The notes under the pieces are model-generated. The model ran no database searches, was not told the DNA's origin, and worked only from the letters and a program-made list of their open reading frames with translations. A stretch of DNA of 57,493 nt, from contig PIZR01000015.1 in assembly GCA_002835675.1 (NCBI GenBank), positions 1 through 57,493 of the forward strand. Reading direction: 5' to 3'. Of the stretch, positions 8,251 to 16,584 are shown one piece after another. The translations under genes were made by a program, and so were the position numbers. Position 1 is the first letter of the stretch; each line of letters begins with the position of its first letter. The stretch is from Bacillus sp. BA3. Its GTDB lineage: Bacteria > Bacillota > Bacilli > Bacillales > DSM-1321.

Positions 8251-8282
8251 AAAAAAACTTCCGAAGGCCGGAAGTTTTTTTT
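8251..8282. terminator. Bidirectional terminator between rsmI and abrB
   Basis: An A-rich run, ACTTCCG, a short loop, CGGAAGT, then eight T. The A run on one side and T run on the other let it serve both convergent genes. Confidence 0.88.
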
Positions 8283-8289
8283 ATATCAT

Positions 8290-8574
8290 TTATTTAGAAG
8301 CAGTGAAGTTTTGTTGAATTTCTTGAATAAGTAATTCTGCACCTTCACGGCTAAGGATCAATTTACCATTAGCAAGTGTAAGGTTGTTATCGGAAACTTC
8401 ACCTGTAACTTGGCAAGTCATGTTTGGTTTGTATTTTTTCAAGATGATGCGCTCATCATCAACATAGATTTCAAGAGCGTCTTTCTCAGCAATACCCAAT
8501 GTACGACGAAGTTCGATTGGAATAACCACCCGGCCTAACTCATCAACTTTACGAACAATACCTGTAGATTTCAT
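8290..8574 (-). CDS. abrB: Transition-state regulator AbrB
   Basis: A DNA-binding protein that represses many post-exponential genes (sporulation, competence, antibiotics, biofilm) during growth. The 94-aa product has the swapped-hairpin AbrB domain at its N-terminus (VRKVDELGRVVIPIELRRTL) and a C-terminal multimerisation domain. It is nearly identical to B. subtilis AbrB over the first 60 residues. AGGAG lies upstream of the ATG. It is the only clear minus-strand protein gene in the window. Its promoter region carries Spo0A boxes, consistent with the known Spo0A~P repression. Confidence 0.97.
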   Translation of the reverse strand: MKSTGIVRKVDELGRVVIPIELRRTLGIAEKDALEIYVDDERIILKKYKPNMTCQVTGEVSDNNLTLANGKLILSREGAELLIQEIQQNFTASK

Positions 8575-8625
8575 TTTTATAATTTCTCCTCTCAGTTACA
8601 ATCTAGTACCCTATTTTCTATTTTT

Positions 8626-8642
8626 TTCGCCATTATTCGACA
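8626..8642 (-). promoter_or_regulatory. Tandem Spo0A boxes downstream of the abrB promoter
   Basis: On the minus strand TGTCGAA (8636-8642) and TGGCGAA (8626-8632) both fit TGnCGAA and are spaced one helical turn apart. They lie about 18-34 bases past the -10, where the B. subtilis abrB boxes also lie. Confidence 0.78.
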
Positions 8643-8659
8643 AATTTTTTTATAAATTT

Positions 8660-8688
8660 ATAATACCAGCCATTCCCAAATTCGTCAA
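8660..8688 (-). promoter_or_regulatory. Sigma-A promoter of abrB
   Basis: On the minus strand TTGACG (8683-8688), a 17-base spacer and TATTAT (8660-8665). The predicted transcription start lies just upstream of the Spo0A boxes. Confidence 0.75.
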
Positions 8689-8946
8689 TGATTTATTTTC
8701 ATTTTTTTGTAAGAAATAGCATGGCTCATTTCGTGTAACAAAAAGGCTTTTAAAGAGAAAAAATCGGTTATGCCTTTAAAAGTAAAGAAATAGCTAGACT
8801 ACAAGGAACCCCTCACTTCACCAGATTTCGACAAAGTGTGCATATAAAACATACTTCATCATTATATGTTTAATATAATTTAGTTTCAAAACAAAAGTTC
8901 TGAATTAAGGATAATTTTCTGAAAAACTTTACGAATATGTGAGTTG
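8689..8946. other. AT-rich intergenic stretch between abrB and metG promoters
   Basis: No gene seen. It holds one inverted repeat (CTTTTAAAG near 8745 with CTTTAAAAG near 8774) without a T tail. Otherwise it is AT-rich sequence between two divergent transcription units. Confidence 0.5.
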
Positions 8947-8975
8947 TTGCACAAAAAAAGAAATTTAGGTATATT
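8947..8975 (+). promoter_or_regulatory. Candidate sigma-A promoter of metG
   Basis: TTGCAC (8947-8952), a 17-base spacer and TATATT (8970-8975). It would give a leader of about 200 bases before metG. No T-box (AGGGTGG-type) or S-box motif is recognisable in that leader. Confidence 0.5.
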
Positions 8976-9132
8976 TTGTTGAGGTAAGAGGTAATGCTGT
9001 CATAAGGGTAGTCACGTCCAGATCACTTATTTTTAAATATAATTTTTTAATTCTATTAACACGATGATTAGATTAGTGATTATTGTCGCATATAGCGTTA
9101 AAATAGAGATAATAACTTAAATATATTCTTAT

Positions 9133-9162
9133 GGCTTGGGTCAATCCTTTAGCCGGTTTTTC
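9133..9162 (+). promoter_or_regulatory. Terminator-like hairpin in the metG leader
   Basis: GGCT...AGCC with internal GG/CC pairing (9133-9154), followed by GGTTTTT. It ends about 10 bases before the metG Shine-Dalgarno AGGAGGG. It resembles an attenuator position, but the stem is weak. Confidence 0.3.
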
Positions 9163-9183
9163 AAAAGATGAGGAGGGAACGTA

Positions 9184-11145
9184 GTGCAAGATAAATTAAA
9201 AACATTCTATATCACGACACCCATATATTATCCGAGTGGTAATTTACATATAGGGCACGCGTATACGACAGTTGCAGGGGATGCCATGGCTCGTTATAAA
9301 AGGATGCGTGGCTTCGATGTCATGTATTTAACAGGCACTGATGAACATGGTCAAAAAATCCAGCGTAAAGCGGCTGAGGAAGGAATCACTCCACAGCAAT
9401 ATGTAGATAATATCGTATCAGGGATTAAAGAGCTCTGGGAAAAGCTTGATATTTCATATGATGATTTCATCAGGACGACGGAAGATCGCCATAAAGAGGT
9501 TGTAGCCAAGATATTCAAAAGGCTATTGGACCAGGGTGATATATATTTGGACCAATATGAAGGGCTATATTGTACACCTTGCGAATCTTTCTTCACGGAA
9601 CGTCAGGTGGAAGAAAGCAATGGAAACTGTCCTGATTGCGGCAGGCCTGTTGAGAAGGTGAAAGAGGAATCTTACTTCTTTAAGATGAGTAAATATGCGG
9701 ATCGGTTACTGGAGTTTTATGAGGAAAATCCGGATTTCATTCAACCGGAATCCCGCAAAAATGAAATGATCAATAACTTCATCAAGCCTGGATTGGAAGA
9801 TCTGGCCGTTTCACGTACTACTTTCGATTGGGGCATCAAGGTGCCGGGAGATCCAAAGCATGTTATTTATGTCTGGATAGATGCTTTGACCAATTATATA
9901 ACGGCATTAGGGTACGGAACGGATAATGATTCTAAATACTTGAATTATTGGCCTGCCGATGTACATCTGGTCGGAAAGGAAATTGTGCGTTTCCATACGA
10001 TCTATTGGCCGATCATGTTAATGGCTCTTGATGTGCCGCTTCCAAAGAAAGTCTTTGCCCACGGATGGCTTCTCATGAAAGATGGTAAAATGTCCAAATC
10101 AAAAGGAAATGTAGTGGATCCCGTTACATTGATTGATCGTTACGGTTTGGATTCTTTACGCTACTATTTATTGCGTGAAGTTCCATTTGGTTCCGATGGA
10201 GTATTTACACCGGAAGGGTTTGTTGAACGGATCAATTTTGACCTGGCAAATGATTTAGGGAATTTATTAAATCGAACAGTTGCAATGGTCAATAAGTATT
10301 TTGATGGTGTAATTCCAAATTACGATGGATCCAATGGTGAATTCGAAAAGGCTTTGCTTGAAATGAACCAAGAAACGGTAGGCAAGTATGAGGAAGCAAT
10401 GGAAAACATGGAATTTTCAGTTGCACTAACATCCATTTGGCAATTAGTGAGCAGAACTAACAAATTCATCGATGAAACCCAGCCATGGACTCTTGCTAAA
10501 GATGAATCAAGGAAAGCGGACCTTGCTAGTGTCATGGTTCATTTGGCGGAATCATTACGCAGGACGGCAATCCTTTTGAAACCGTTCTTGACGCAAACAC
10601 CGGAAAAAATCTTTGCTCAGCTTAGCATCAAAGATGATGTGTTGAAATCCTGGGACAGTTTAGCGGAGTTCGGTCAAATTCCTGCTGAAACAAAAGTCTT
10701 GAAGGGAGATCCGATCTTCCCTCGTTTGGATATGGAAGAGGAAGTTTTATATATTAAAGAACAAATGCAGGGCGATGCACCTAAGGCCGAGGAAAAAGTG
10801 GAAGTGGAGATTCCCGAGGTTGATGAAATCACTATTGATGACTTTACAAAAGTGGAGCTTCGTGTTGCTCAGGTCATGGAAGTTGAACCAGTAAAGAAGG
10901 CGGATAAGCTTCTTAAACTTCAGCTTGATTTGGGCTATGAGAAACGGCAAGTCGTTTCAGGCATTGCACAGCATTATAAACCCGAAGATTTAGTGGGCAA
11001 AAAGGTGATATGCGTAACGAATTTGAAACCTGTTAAACTTCGTGGCGAGCTATCGCAAGGAATGATTTTGGCGGGAAGCCAAGATGGTGTACTCTCAGTC
11101 GCTACAATAGATTCATCGATTCCAAATGGTTCAAAGGTGAAATAA
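9184..11145 (+). CDS. metG: Methionyl-tRNA synthetase
   Basis: Charges tRNA-Met with methionine (class I synthetase). The 653-aa protein has HIGH at 22-25, KMSKS at 302-306 and a zinc knuckle with cysteines 130, 133, 149 and 152. An acidic linker (about 520-545) joins a C-terminal EMAP/Trbp111-type tRNA-binding domain (FTKVELRVAQVMEVEPVKKA onward). The start is GTG with AGGAGGG upstream. It is called metS in B. subtilis. It is monogenic here, with its own terminator. A tRNA-Met gene occurs further along on the minus strand. Confidence 0.97.
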   Translation: MQDKLKTFYITTPIYYPSGNLHIGHAYTTVAGDAMARYKRMRGFDVMYLTGTDEHGQKIQRKAAEEGITPQQYVDNIVSGIKELWEKLDISYDDFIRTTEDRHKEVVAKIFKRLLDQGDIYLDQYEGLYCTPCESFFTERQVEESNGNCPDCGRPVEKVKEESYFFKMSKYADRLLEFYEENPDFIQPESRKNEMINNFIKPGLEDLAVSRTTFDWGIKVPGDPKHVIYVWIDALTNYITALGYGTDNDSKYLNYWPADVHLVGKEIVRFHTIYWPIMLMALDVPLPKKVFAHGWLLMKDGKMSKSKGNVVDPVTLIDRYGLDSLRYYLLREVPFGSDGVFTPEGFVERINFDLANDLGNLLNRTVAMVNKYFDGVIPNYDGSNGEFEKALLEMNQETVGKYEEAMENMEFSVALTSIWQLVSRTNKFIDETQPWTLAKDESRKADLASVMVHLAESLRRTAILLKPFLTQTPEKIFAQLSIKDDVLKSWDSLAEFGQIPAETKVLKGDPIFPRLDMEEEVLYIKEQMQGDAPKAEEKVEVEIPEVDEITIDDFTKVELRVAQVMEVEPVKKADKLLKLQLDLGYEKRQVVSGIAQHYKPEDLVGKKVICVTNLKPVKLRGELSQGMILAGSQDGVLSVATIDSSIPNGSKVK

Positions 11146-11152
11146 ACCGATG

Positions 11153-11197
11153 AAAACATAAAGGTGTTTCATATGAAACATTTTTATGTTTTTTTCT
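11153..11197 (+). terminator. metG terminator
   Basis: AAAACATAAA (11153-11162) pairs with TTTATGTTTT (11183-11192), with an inner TGTTTC/GAAACA stem, followed by more T. Confidence 0.85.
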
Positions 11198-11353
11198 TTA
11201 TGCTTTTGGAAAAAGTACTTTTATACAGGTTTTGTTTTTAGTGCTGGATTATTAGTTGGGCATATAAGGTCCTTTGTAATCTGTTTGTTACCTAAATGTG
11301 AAACATAAAACTTTCATTTTTTTATAAAATAGTGCTAGAAAGGAAGAAAAATA

Positions 11354-12121
11354 ATGTTATTTGATACACATGTACATGTTAATGCGGAACAATTCAACGA
11401 GGATCTCGAAGAAGTAATAGAAAGAGCTAAGGAAGCAGGAGTCAATAATATGGTTGTCGTTGGTTTTGACCGGCCTACTATTATAAGGGCAATGGAATTG
11501 ATAGAAGCTTATGATTTCATGTATGCCGCAGTCGGCTGGCATCCTGTCGATGCTATAGATATGACAGAAGAGGACTTACAATGGATCGAGGAATTATCCA
11601 ACCATCCAAAGGTTGTGGCCATTGGTGAGATGGGCCTGGATTATCATTGGGATAAATCACCGAAAGATGTTCAAATGGAGGTATTCAGGAAGCAAATCCG
11701 TCTGGCAAAAAAGGTTGGGCTGCCCATTATCATCCATAATCGGGAAGCGACCGCGGATATCGTGAACATACTCAAGGAAGAAGAGGCATCAAGGGTTGGA
11801 GGCATCATGCATTGCTTTAGCGGAAGTGCGGAAACGGCTTTGGAATGCATTAATATGAATTTTTATATTTCATTGGGTGGCCCTGTAACCTTCAAGAATG
11901 CAAAAAAACCAAAGGAAGTGGCAGCGGCCGTACCTTTAGACCGTTTACTGATAGAGACCGATTGTCCATATTTGGCTCCCCATCCTTATAGGGGGAAGCG
12001 TAATGAACCTTCGTATGTGAAGCTTGTTGCTGAACAAATTGCAGAAATCAAACAACTTACAATCGAGGAAGTTTCCCAGGCGACAACAGAAAATGCCAAA
12101 AAATTATTCGGCATTAACTGA
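11354..12121 (+). CDS. tatD: TatD family metal-dependent DNase
   Basis: A 255-aa TIM-barrel metal-dependent hydrolase (YabD). Metal ligands are visible as DTHVH (H6, H8), GEMGLDYHWD, IIHNREA, MHCFSGS and IETDCPYLAPHPYRGK. Family members are 3'-5' DNases implicated in oxidative DNA damage repair. GGAAG precedes the ATG. It lies between metG and yabE, as in B. subtilis, with a 208-base gap from metG. Confidence 0.93.
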   Translation: MLFDTHVHVNAEQFNEDLEEVIERAKEAGVNNMVVVGFDRPTIIRAMELIEAYDFMYAAVGWHPVDAIDMTEEDLQWIEELSNHPKVVAIGEMGLDYHWDKSPKDVQMEVFRKQIRLAKKVGLPIIIHNREATADIVNILKEEEASRVGGIMHCFSGSAETALECINMNFYISLGGPVTFKNAKKPKEVAAAVPLDRLLIETDCPYLAPHPYRGKRNEPSYVKLVAEQIAEIKQLTIEEVSQATTENAKKLFGIN

Positions 12122-12291
12122 CATTTTATTTTACAATATCTCCCGGGGTTCGCTAGCTAAAATCGTATTATTTTAAAGTTTCTACAAATCTCGCTCCAAC
12201 TATAGGCTTATTATGTCGAGAAGTCACCCTTTCCTTTTCAATATGGAATATGCATAATAGGTAGTAATTTCCTGAATGAGAAGTGAATGGG

Positions 12292-12321
12292 TTGACAGCT
12301 TGATAACTAAGTCTATATAAT
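12292..12321 (+). promoter_or_regulatory. Sigma-A promoter of yabE
   Basis: Perfect TTGACA (12292-12297), an 18-base spacer and perfect TATAAT (12316-12321). Transcription would begin just before the AAGGAGGAG at 12332-12340. Confidence 0.8.
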
Positions 12322-12361
12322 CACCGGGAGGAAGGAGGAGTTTTTCATTCTATTAAAAACT

Positions 12362-13555
12362 ATGAAAAACCTTATTCCCAAACCTTTTGGGAAGAAGAGA
12401 ATGGCAATTGCCATTTGCAGTGCTATTCTTGTTTCTACAGCATTGGGAATACTAATATATCAAGGTACAAAGGATACAGTAACAATCATGCTAGACGGAA
12501 AAAAAGAGGTAGTGCGTACACACGCGGCTACTGTAAATGATATGTTGGAAGATTTAGAGATTACCGTTCAAGCCGCAGACTATGTCCATCCATCAAGAGC
12601 CACGAAGGTTGATGATGATTTAGAGGTGGTTTGGAAGCCTGCACAAAAAATCGTCATGGTACAGGATGGTAAGACGGAGGAAGTCTGGTCCACTGCCGAA
12701 ACGGTAGAAGATCTTTTAAAGGATCAAGATCTTAGTTTGAAGGAACAGGATAAGATCACCCCTTCAAAAAATACGAAGCTGAAAGCGAATATGGAAGTTG
12801 CCATAGACAAAGCCTTTTCACTGAAATTAGTGGTAGGTGGAAACGAAAAGCAGGTATGGTCAACTTCGACTACTGTCGCTGACTTTTTAAAGCAACAAGG
12901 AGTAAAACTCAATGATTTGGATCGAGTTGAGCCAGAATTAACCGAAAAAGTTGAAGCTGAGAATACGGTAAACGTAGTTCGAATTGAAAAAGTCACCGAT
13001 GTAGTGGAAGAACCAGTTGACTTTGCTGTCATAACAAAAAAAGATGACTCTTTATCAAAAGGGAAAGAGAAAATTGTCAAAGAAGGAAAAGACGGACTCA
13101 TTTCCAAGAAATATGAAGTTGTTAAGGAAAATGGCAAAGAGGTCAAAAGAGAATTACTTTCAGAAAGAGTAGTTAATAAAAAGCAGGATAAAGTTGTAAC
13201 GGTCGGAACTCGAACGACAGTTGCCCAGGCATCACGCGGAGTAACTAACGTTAGTTCTTCAAGTGGAAAAGAAATATACGTATCATCAACAGCTTATACT
13301 GCCAGTTGTAAGGGCTGTTCCGGTGTCACGTCTACAGGCGTAGATCTTAAGAGTAATCCGGGTGCAAAGATCATTGCTGTCGATCCAAGCGTGATTCCTT
13401 TGGGGTCGAAAGTATATGTAGATGGATACGGCTATGCTGTAGCTGCTGACAAAGGCGGAGCAATAAAGGGAAATAGGATTGATGTCTTCTTTTCCTCGAA
13501 AAATGATGCCTATCGTTGGGGTGTAAAGAGAGTAAAGGTTCGTGTATTGGACTAA
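12362..13555 (+). CDS. yabE: Cell-wall protein with DUF348, G5 and 3D domains (YabE, Rpf-like)
   Basis: A 397-aa secreted or membrane-anchored protein. A basic N-terminus precedes a hydrophobic segment (about residues 15-33). Three DUF348 repeats follow at about 38-95, 97-153 and 154-211. A G5 domain spans about 212-290, and a C-terminal 3D domain (about 305-397) has the aspartates of IAVDPSVIPLG, ADKGGAIKGNRIDVFF. YabE proteins are related to resuscitation-promoting factors and predicted to be lytic transglycosylases acting on peptidoglycan. The protein is shorter than B. subtilis YabE (about 437 aa). The start is uncertain: the only strong SD (AAGGAGGAG, 12332-12340) is 21 bases before this ATG, and an in-frame ATT lies at 12347. 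Confidence 0.9.
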   Translation: MKNLIPKPFGKKRMAIAICSAILVSTALGILIYQGTKDTVTIMLDGKKEVVRTHAATVNDMLEDLEITVQAADYVHPSRATKVDDDLEVVWKPAQKIVMVQDGKTEEVWSTAETVEDLLKDQDLSLKEQDKITPSKNTKLKANMEVAIDKAFSLKLVVGGNEKQVWSTSTTVADFLKQQGVKLNDLDRVEPELTEKVEAENTVNVVRIEKVTDVVEEPVDFAVITKKDDSLSKGKEKIVKEGKDGLISKKYEVVKENGKEVKRELLSERVVNKKQDKVVTVGTRTTVAQASRGVTNVSSSSGKEIYVSSTAYTASCKGCSGVTSTGVDLKSNPGAKIIAVDPSVIPLGSKVYVDGYGYAVAADKGGAIKGNRIDVFFSSKNDAYRWGVKRVKVRVLD

Positions 13556-13569
13556 TAAGGTTTCTCTCG

Positions 13570-13597
13570 CAGGAGATGAATTCGTCTCCTGTTTTTT
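13570..13597 (+). terminator. yabE terminator
   Basis: CAGGAGA (13570-13576) and TCTCCTG (13585-13591), then six T. Confidence 0.85.
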
Positions 13598-13774
13598 GCG
13601 TTTTATTTTCCACTTGTTGAAAAACCCTATGTAAAACTGTTTTAATAAGATAGACGTCTCACTATTCCATAAGATTTCAATTTATGTGTGTAAACTTTCA
13701 TAAATGATCTTGACTGGATTCTCTATCCAGAAAAATTTTACGGGGGACCGGTTACGTTTATCCAAGAGCTAATC

Positions 13775-13790
13775 AAAGCGCTTGCGCTTT
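13775..13790 (+). repeat. Palindromic hairpin just upstream of the rnmV ribosome-binding site
   Basis: AAAGCGC (13775-13781), TT, GCGCTTT (13784-13790): a perfect 7-bp inverted repeat seven bases before the Shine-Dalgarno of rnmV. It may affect translation initiation or be a protein-binding palindrome. Confidence 0.5.
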
Positions 13791-13807
13791 TCTGTATGGA
13801 GGAAACC

Positions 13808-14371
13808 ATGAAGAAGATTAAAGAGATTATTGTTGTAGAAGGAAAAGACGATACGGTAGCGATAAAAAGGGCTGTTAATGCTGATACAATAGAAACCAAT
13901 GGTTCCGCGGTGAATGAGTCCTGTATCGAGCAGGTGAGGCTTGCACAAAAGACGCGTGGAGCCATCATTTTCACGGACCCTGATTTTCCTGGTCAAAAAA
14001 TCAGGAACATCATTTCAGAACAAGTAAAAGGCTGTAAACACGCCTTTTTAACGAAGGAGGAAGCCCTTCCTAAGTCAGGTAGAGGAATTGGTGTGGAACA
14101 TGCTTCTCCTGAGGCGATTCGTAATGCTTTAAAGGATGCCCAGTTAATGGATGAAGAGGCTTCAGAAGAGATTTCACAGCAGGATTTAATAGATGCAGGT
14201 TTAATCGGCGGGGCCGGTGCCAAGGAACGAAGGGAAAAACTTGGATCTATTTTAAAAATCGGGTTTACCAATGGTAAACAGTTATATAAGAGACTAAAAA
14301 TGTTCCAAATATCAACTGATGCTTTTGAGAAAGCGATGGTACAGATAATTCAGGAGGAAAATAATGAATAA
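13808..14371 (+). CDS. rnmV: Ribonuclease M5
   Basis: Cleaves precursor 5S rRNA to its mature form, a step specific to low-GC Gram-positives. The 187-aa protein has an N-terminal Toprim domain with catalytic E11 (VVEGKDD) and D57/D59 (FTDPDFPG), followed by a C-terminal domain that recognises 5S rRNA with ribosomal protein uL18. ATG 13796 is in frame but lies within the Shine-Dalgarno GGAGGA (13798-13803), which properly serves ATG 13808. That gives near the B. subtilis length of 186. The stop overlaps ksgA by 8 bases, so the two rRNA-maturation genes are coupled. Confidence 0.95.
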   Translation: MKKIKEIIVVEGKDDTVAIKRAVNADTIETNGSAVNESCIEQVRLAQKTRGAIIFTDPDFPGQKIRNIISEQVKGCKHAFLTKEEALPKSGRGIGVEHASPEAIRNALKDAQLMDEEASEEISQQDLIDAGLIGGAGAKERREKLGSILKIGFTNGKQLYKRLKMFQISTDAFEKAMVQIIQEENNE

Positions 14372-15242
14372 GGATATTGCAACCCCTGTCAGAACGAAAG
14401 AAATATTAAAGAAATACGGATTCTCCTTTAAAAAGAGCTTAGGACAAAACTTTTTAATCGATACGAATATCTTGAAACGTATTGTCGAACATGCCAATTT
14501 GACAGAGGAAAGCGGCGCCATCGAAATTGGGCCGGGAATCGGGGCATTGACGGAACAACTAGCGAAAAGCAGCAAAAAGGTTGCGGCCTTTGAGATTGAT
14601 CAGCGTCTACTGCCCATCTTATCGGATACACTGTCTCCCTATAACAATGTAAACATCATTCACGGGGATGTTCTCAAGGCAGATGTCAAGAAGGTAATCG
14701 AGGAAGAATTCGCTGGCTTCTCGGACCTGATGGTTGTTGCAAATCTGCCATACTATGTCACGACGCCGATCATTTTAAAGCTATTGTCCGAGGACCTGCC
14801 CATTAGAGGCATCGTGTGCATGCTGCAAAAGGAAGTGGCTGATCGAATTGCCGCAAAACCTGGGACAAAGGAATATGGTTCTTTATCCATTGCGATTCAA
14901 TATTATACCGAAGCCGAAACAGTGATGATCGTACCCAAAACGGTATTCATGCCTCAGCCTAATGTTGATTCAGCCGTAATCCGCCTTACCTTGCGCGATA
15001 AGCCAATCGTTGAGGTCCTGGATGAGGATTTCTTCTTCACTGTGACCCGGGCGAGCTTTGCACAGCGCCGGAAAACGATATTAAATAACCTAATCAGTCA
15101 GCTGCCGGATGGTAAGTCGAAAAAAGAGCTCATACTTGCCGCTCTCGAAGCCGCAGAAGTTGATCCTTCCAGACGAGGAGAAACACTGAGCATCAAAGAA
15201 TTTGGCCGCTTAAGTGATGCGTTATTGCCGAATTTCAAATAA
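14364..15242 (+). CDS. ksgA: 16S rRNA (A1518/A1519-N6) dimethyltransferase
   Basis: Dimethylates two adjacent adenines near the 3' end of 16S rRNA late in 30S assembly; its loss confers kasugamycin resistance in model bacteria. The 292-aa protein shows GQNFLID (27-33), the SAM motif IEIGPGIGALT (53-63) and the catalytic NLPY (127-130). The C-terminal domain contains RASFAQRRKTILNNL. The start overlaps the end of rnmV by 8 bases with an AGGAGGAAA Shine-Dalgarno. A terminator follows immediately. Confidence 0.97.
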   Translation: MNKDIATPVRTKEILKKYGFSFKKSLGQNFLIDTNILKRIVEHANLTEESGAIEIGPGIGALTEQLAKSSKKVAAFEIDQRLLPILSDTLSPYNNVNIIHGDVLKADVKKVIEEEFAGFSDLMVVANLPYYVTTPIILKLLSEDLPIRGIVCMLQKEVADRIAAKPGTKEYGSLSIAIQYYTEAETVMIVPKTVFMPQPNVDSAVIRLTLRDKPIVEVLDEDFFFTVTRASFAQRRKTILNNLISQLPDGKSKKELILAALEAAEVDPSRRGETLSIKEFGRLSDALLPNFK

Positions 15243-15260
15243 AGATAATGTGAAAGATTA

Positions 15261-15299
15261 AAGTCGGAATGGGGTCACTCCCAGCTTCCGGCTTTTTTT
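15261..15299 (+). terminator. ksgA terminator
   Basis: AAGTCGGAA (15261-15269) pairs with TTCCGGCTT (15286-15294), with an inner GGG/CCC pairing, followed by seven T. Confidence 0.83.
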
Positions 15300-15360
15300 A
15301 TTTTGATATCGGCATACCATGATGGAACCGTACCCAAAAATGTAATCAATCCCAACCTTT

Positions 15361-15389
15361 CACCATTCAAGAATGGTTCGCATAACTTA
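15361..15389 (+). promoter_or_regulatory. Candidate sigma-K promoter of yabG
   Basis: CACC (15361-15364), a 16-base spacer and CATAACTTA (15381-15389) fit the sigma-K pattern (AC-rich -35; CATAnnnTA -10). B. subtilis yabG is transcribed by sigma-K in the mother cell. Confidence 0.65.
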
Positions 15390-15444
15390 AGAATGAAAAT
15401 AAACTAGGGCGGGCTGAAAATAAGTCTTCTCATGGGGTGAGGCC

Positions 15445-16323
15445 ATGAATATTCAAATAAACGATATTGTCGGTCGGGTTTCTTATAAATGCGACGTGTT
15501 GTTCCGGGTAATCGATATCCGTGATATTGACGGAAGGCGTGAAGCTATTCTTTATGGGGAAGATATCCGACTGATTGCAGATGCACCTTTTCAAGATTTA
15601 ATGATCATCAATGATAATGAAAGAAATGATCGACAAAAATCGAATGAGGTACTTCAAGAACAATCTTACCGATTATTAACACAAGATCTAGAGCTGCAAC
15701 AACAAAAAAATGGCTATCAATCGAGTAATGGTTATCGGTATAGCGGTGAATATTTTCAGATACCAGGGAGGGTCCTCCATGTTGATGGGGATGCGTCTTA
15801 CTTAAGGAAATGCATGGAACTATATCAGAAATTCAGTATTCCGGTCAATGGCATCTATTGCAATGAAAAGGAAATGCCCCAAAGAATCGGGGGGTTGTTG
15901 GACCATTATCGGCCGGACATTCTTGTTGTCACCGGTCATGATGCCTATTCAAAATCAAAAGGACCGATGTCCGATATCAATGCCTACCGTCACTCAAAGG
16001 ATTTTGTACAGACAGTTAGAGAAGCACGAAGGAGGGTTTCCCATTTAGACCAACTGATTATATTTGCCGGGGCTTGTCAATCGCATTTTGAATCATTAAT
16101 CCAAGCGGGGGCTAATTTTGCAAGTTCTCCCTCCCGTGTTAATATACATGCTCTTGATCCGGTATATATCGTCGGAAAGATAAGCTTTACACCTTTTTCC
16201 GATCATATTCATGTTTGGGATGTCCTTCGGAATACATTAACGGGAGAGAAGGGGTTGGGGGGAATTGAGACTAAAGGGGTGTTACGGACCGGGTTGCCTT
16301 TCAAGCCATTTCAGGAAGAATGA
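15445..16323 (+). CDS. yabG: Sporulation-specific protease YabG
   Basis: A mother-cell cysteine-type protease that trims spore coat proteins such as SpoIVA, SafA and YeeK and helps coat cross-linking in B. subtilis. The 292-aa protein has the family length (about 290). Conserved blocks include VVTGHDAYSK, the HSKDFVQTVREAR helix and IIFAGACQSHFESLIQAGANFASSP with the likely nucleophile cysteine in GACQSHFE. GGTGAGG lies upstream of the ATG. It is preceded by a candidate sigma-K promoter and followed by its own terminator. Confidence 0.95.
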   Translation: MNIQINDIVGRVSYKCDVLFRVIDIRDIDGRREAILYGEDIRLIADAPFQDLMIINDNERNDRQKSNEVLQEQSYRLLTQDLELQQQKNGYQSSNGYRYSGEYFQIPGRVLHVDGDASYLRKCMELYQKFSIPVNGIYCNEKEMPQRIGGLLDHYRPDILVVTGHDAYSKSKGPMSDINAYRHSKDFVQTVREARRRVSHLDQLIIFAGACQSHFESLIQAGANFASSPSRVNIHALDPVYIVGKISFTPFSDHIHVWDVLRNTLTGEKGLGGIETKGVLRTGLPFKPFQEE

Positions 16324-16326
16324 ACG

Positions 16327-16358
16327 AGCTGCATTTTAAAAGAATGCAGCTTGCTTTT
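16327..16358 (+). terminator. yabG terminator
   Basis: AGCTGCATT (16327-16335) and AATGCAGCT (16343-16351), perfect 9 bp, then TGCTTTT. A second palindrome (CAAAAAAAC/GTTTTTTTG) lies about 35 bases downstream. Confidence 0.78.
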
Positions 16359-16543
16359 GGTGGGGAAGAATTCGGATATCCTCACAAAAAAACGGTTTTT
16401 TTGTTTGGTAATGTCACTAAGTAATGATTTAACTACGAAAATTCGGTTTAATAATTAATGAAATAGTTCGTTTACATAATTTTTCATTTCCCAGGATATA
16501 ATAAAATTGTTCGCGATTTTGCCGGATTTCAGATAAAAATATA

Positions 16544-16572
16544 TTGACTACATTTTTAAGTGCTGATATAAT
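16544..16572 (+). promoter_or_regulatory. veg promoter 1 (sigma-A)
   Basis: TTGACT (16544-16549), a 17-base spacer and TATAAT (16567-16572). The gap from yabG (16324-16636) is occupied by the yabG terminator and the two veg promoters. The B. subtilis veg promoter is a classic strong sigma-A promoter. Confidence 0.85.
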
Positions 16573-16584
16573 TTATTATTTTGT

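Noticed and set aside
8976..9183. T-box or SAM riboswitch upstream of metG
   Set aside because: No AGGGTGG-type T-box sequence, specifier stem or S-box core could be recognised by eye.
12724..13146. 140-codon minus-strand frame inside yabE
   Set aside because: A Ser/Phe/Thr-rich antisense frame of the lysine/glutamate-rich repeats. An antisense RNA to yabE is known in B. subtilis, but no antisense promoter could be identified confidently here.
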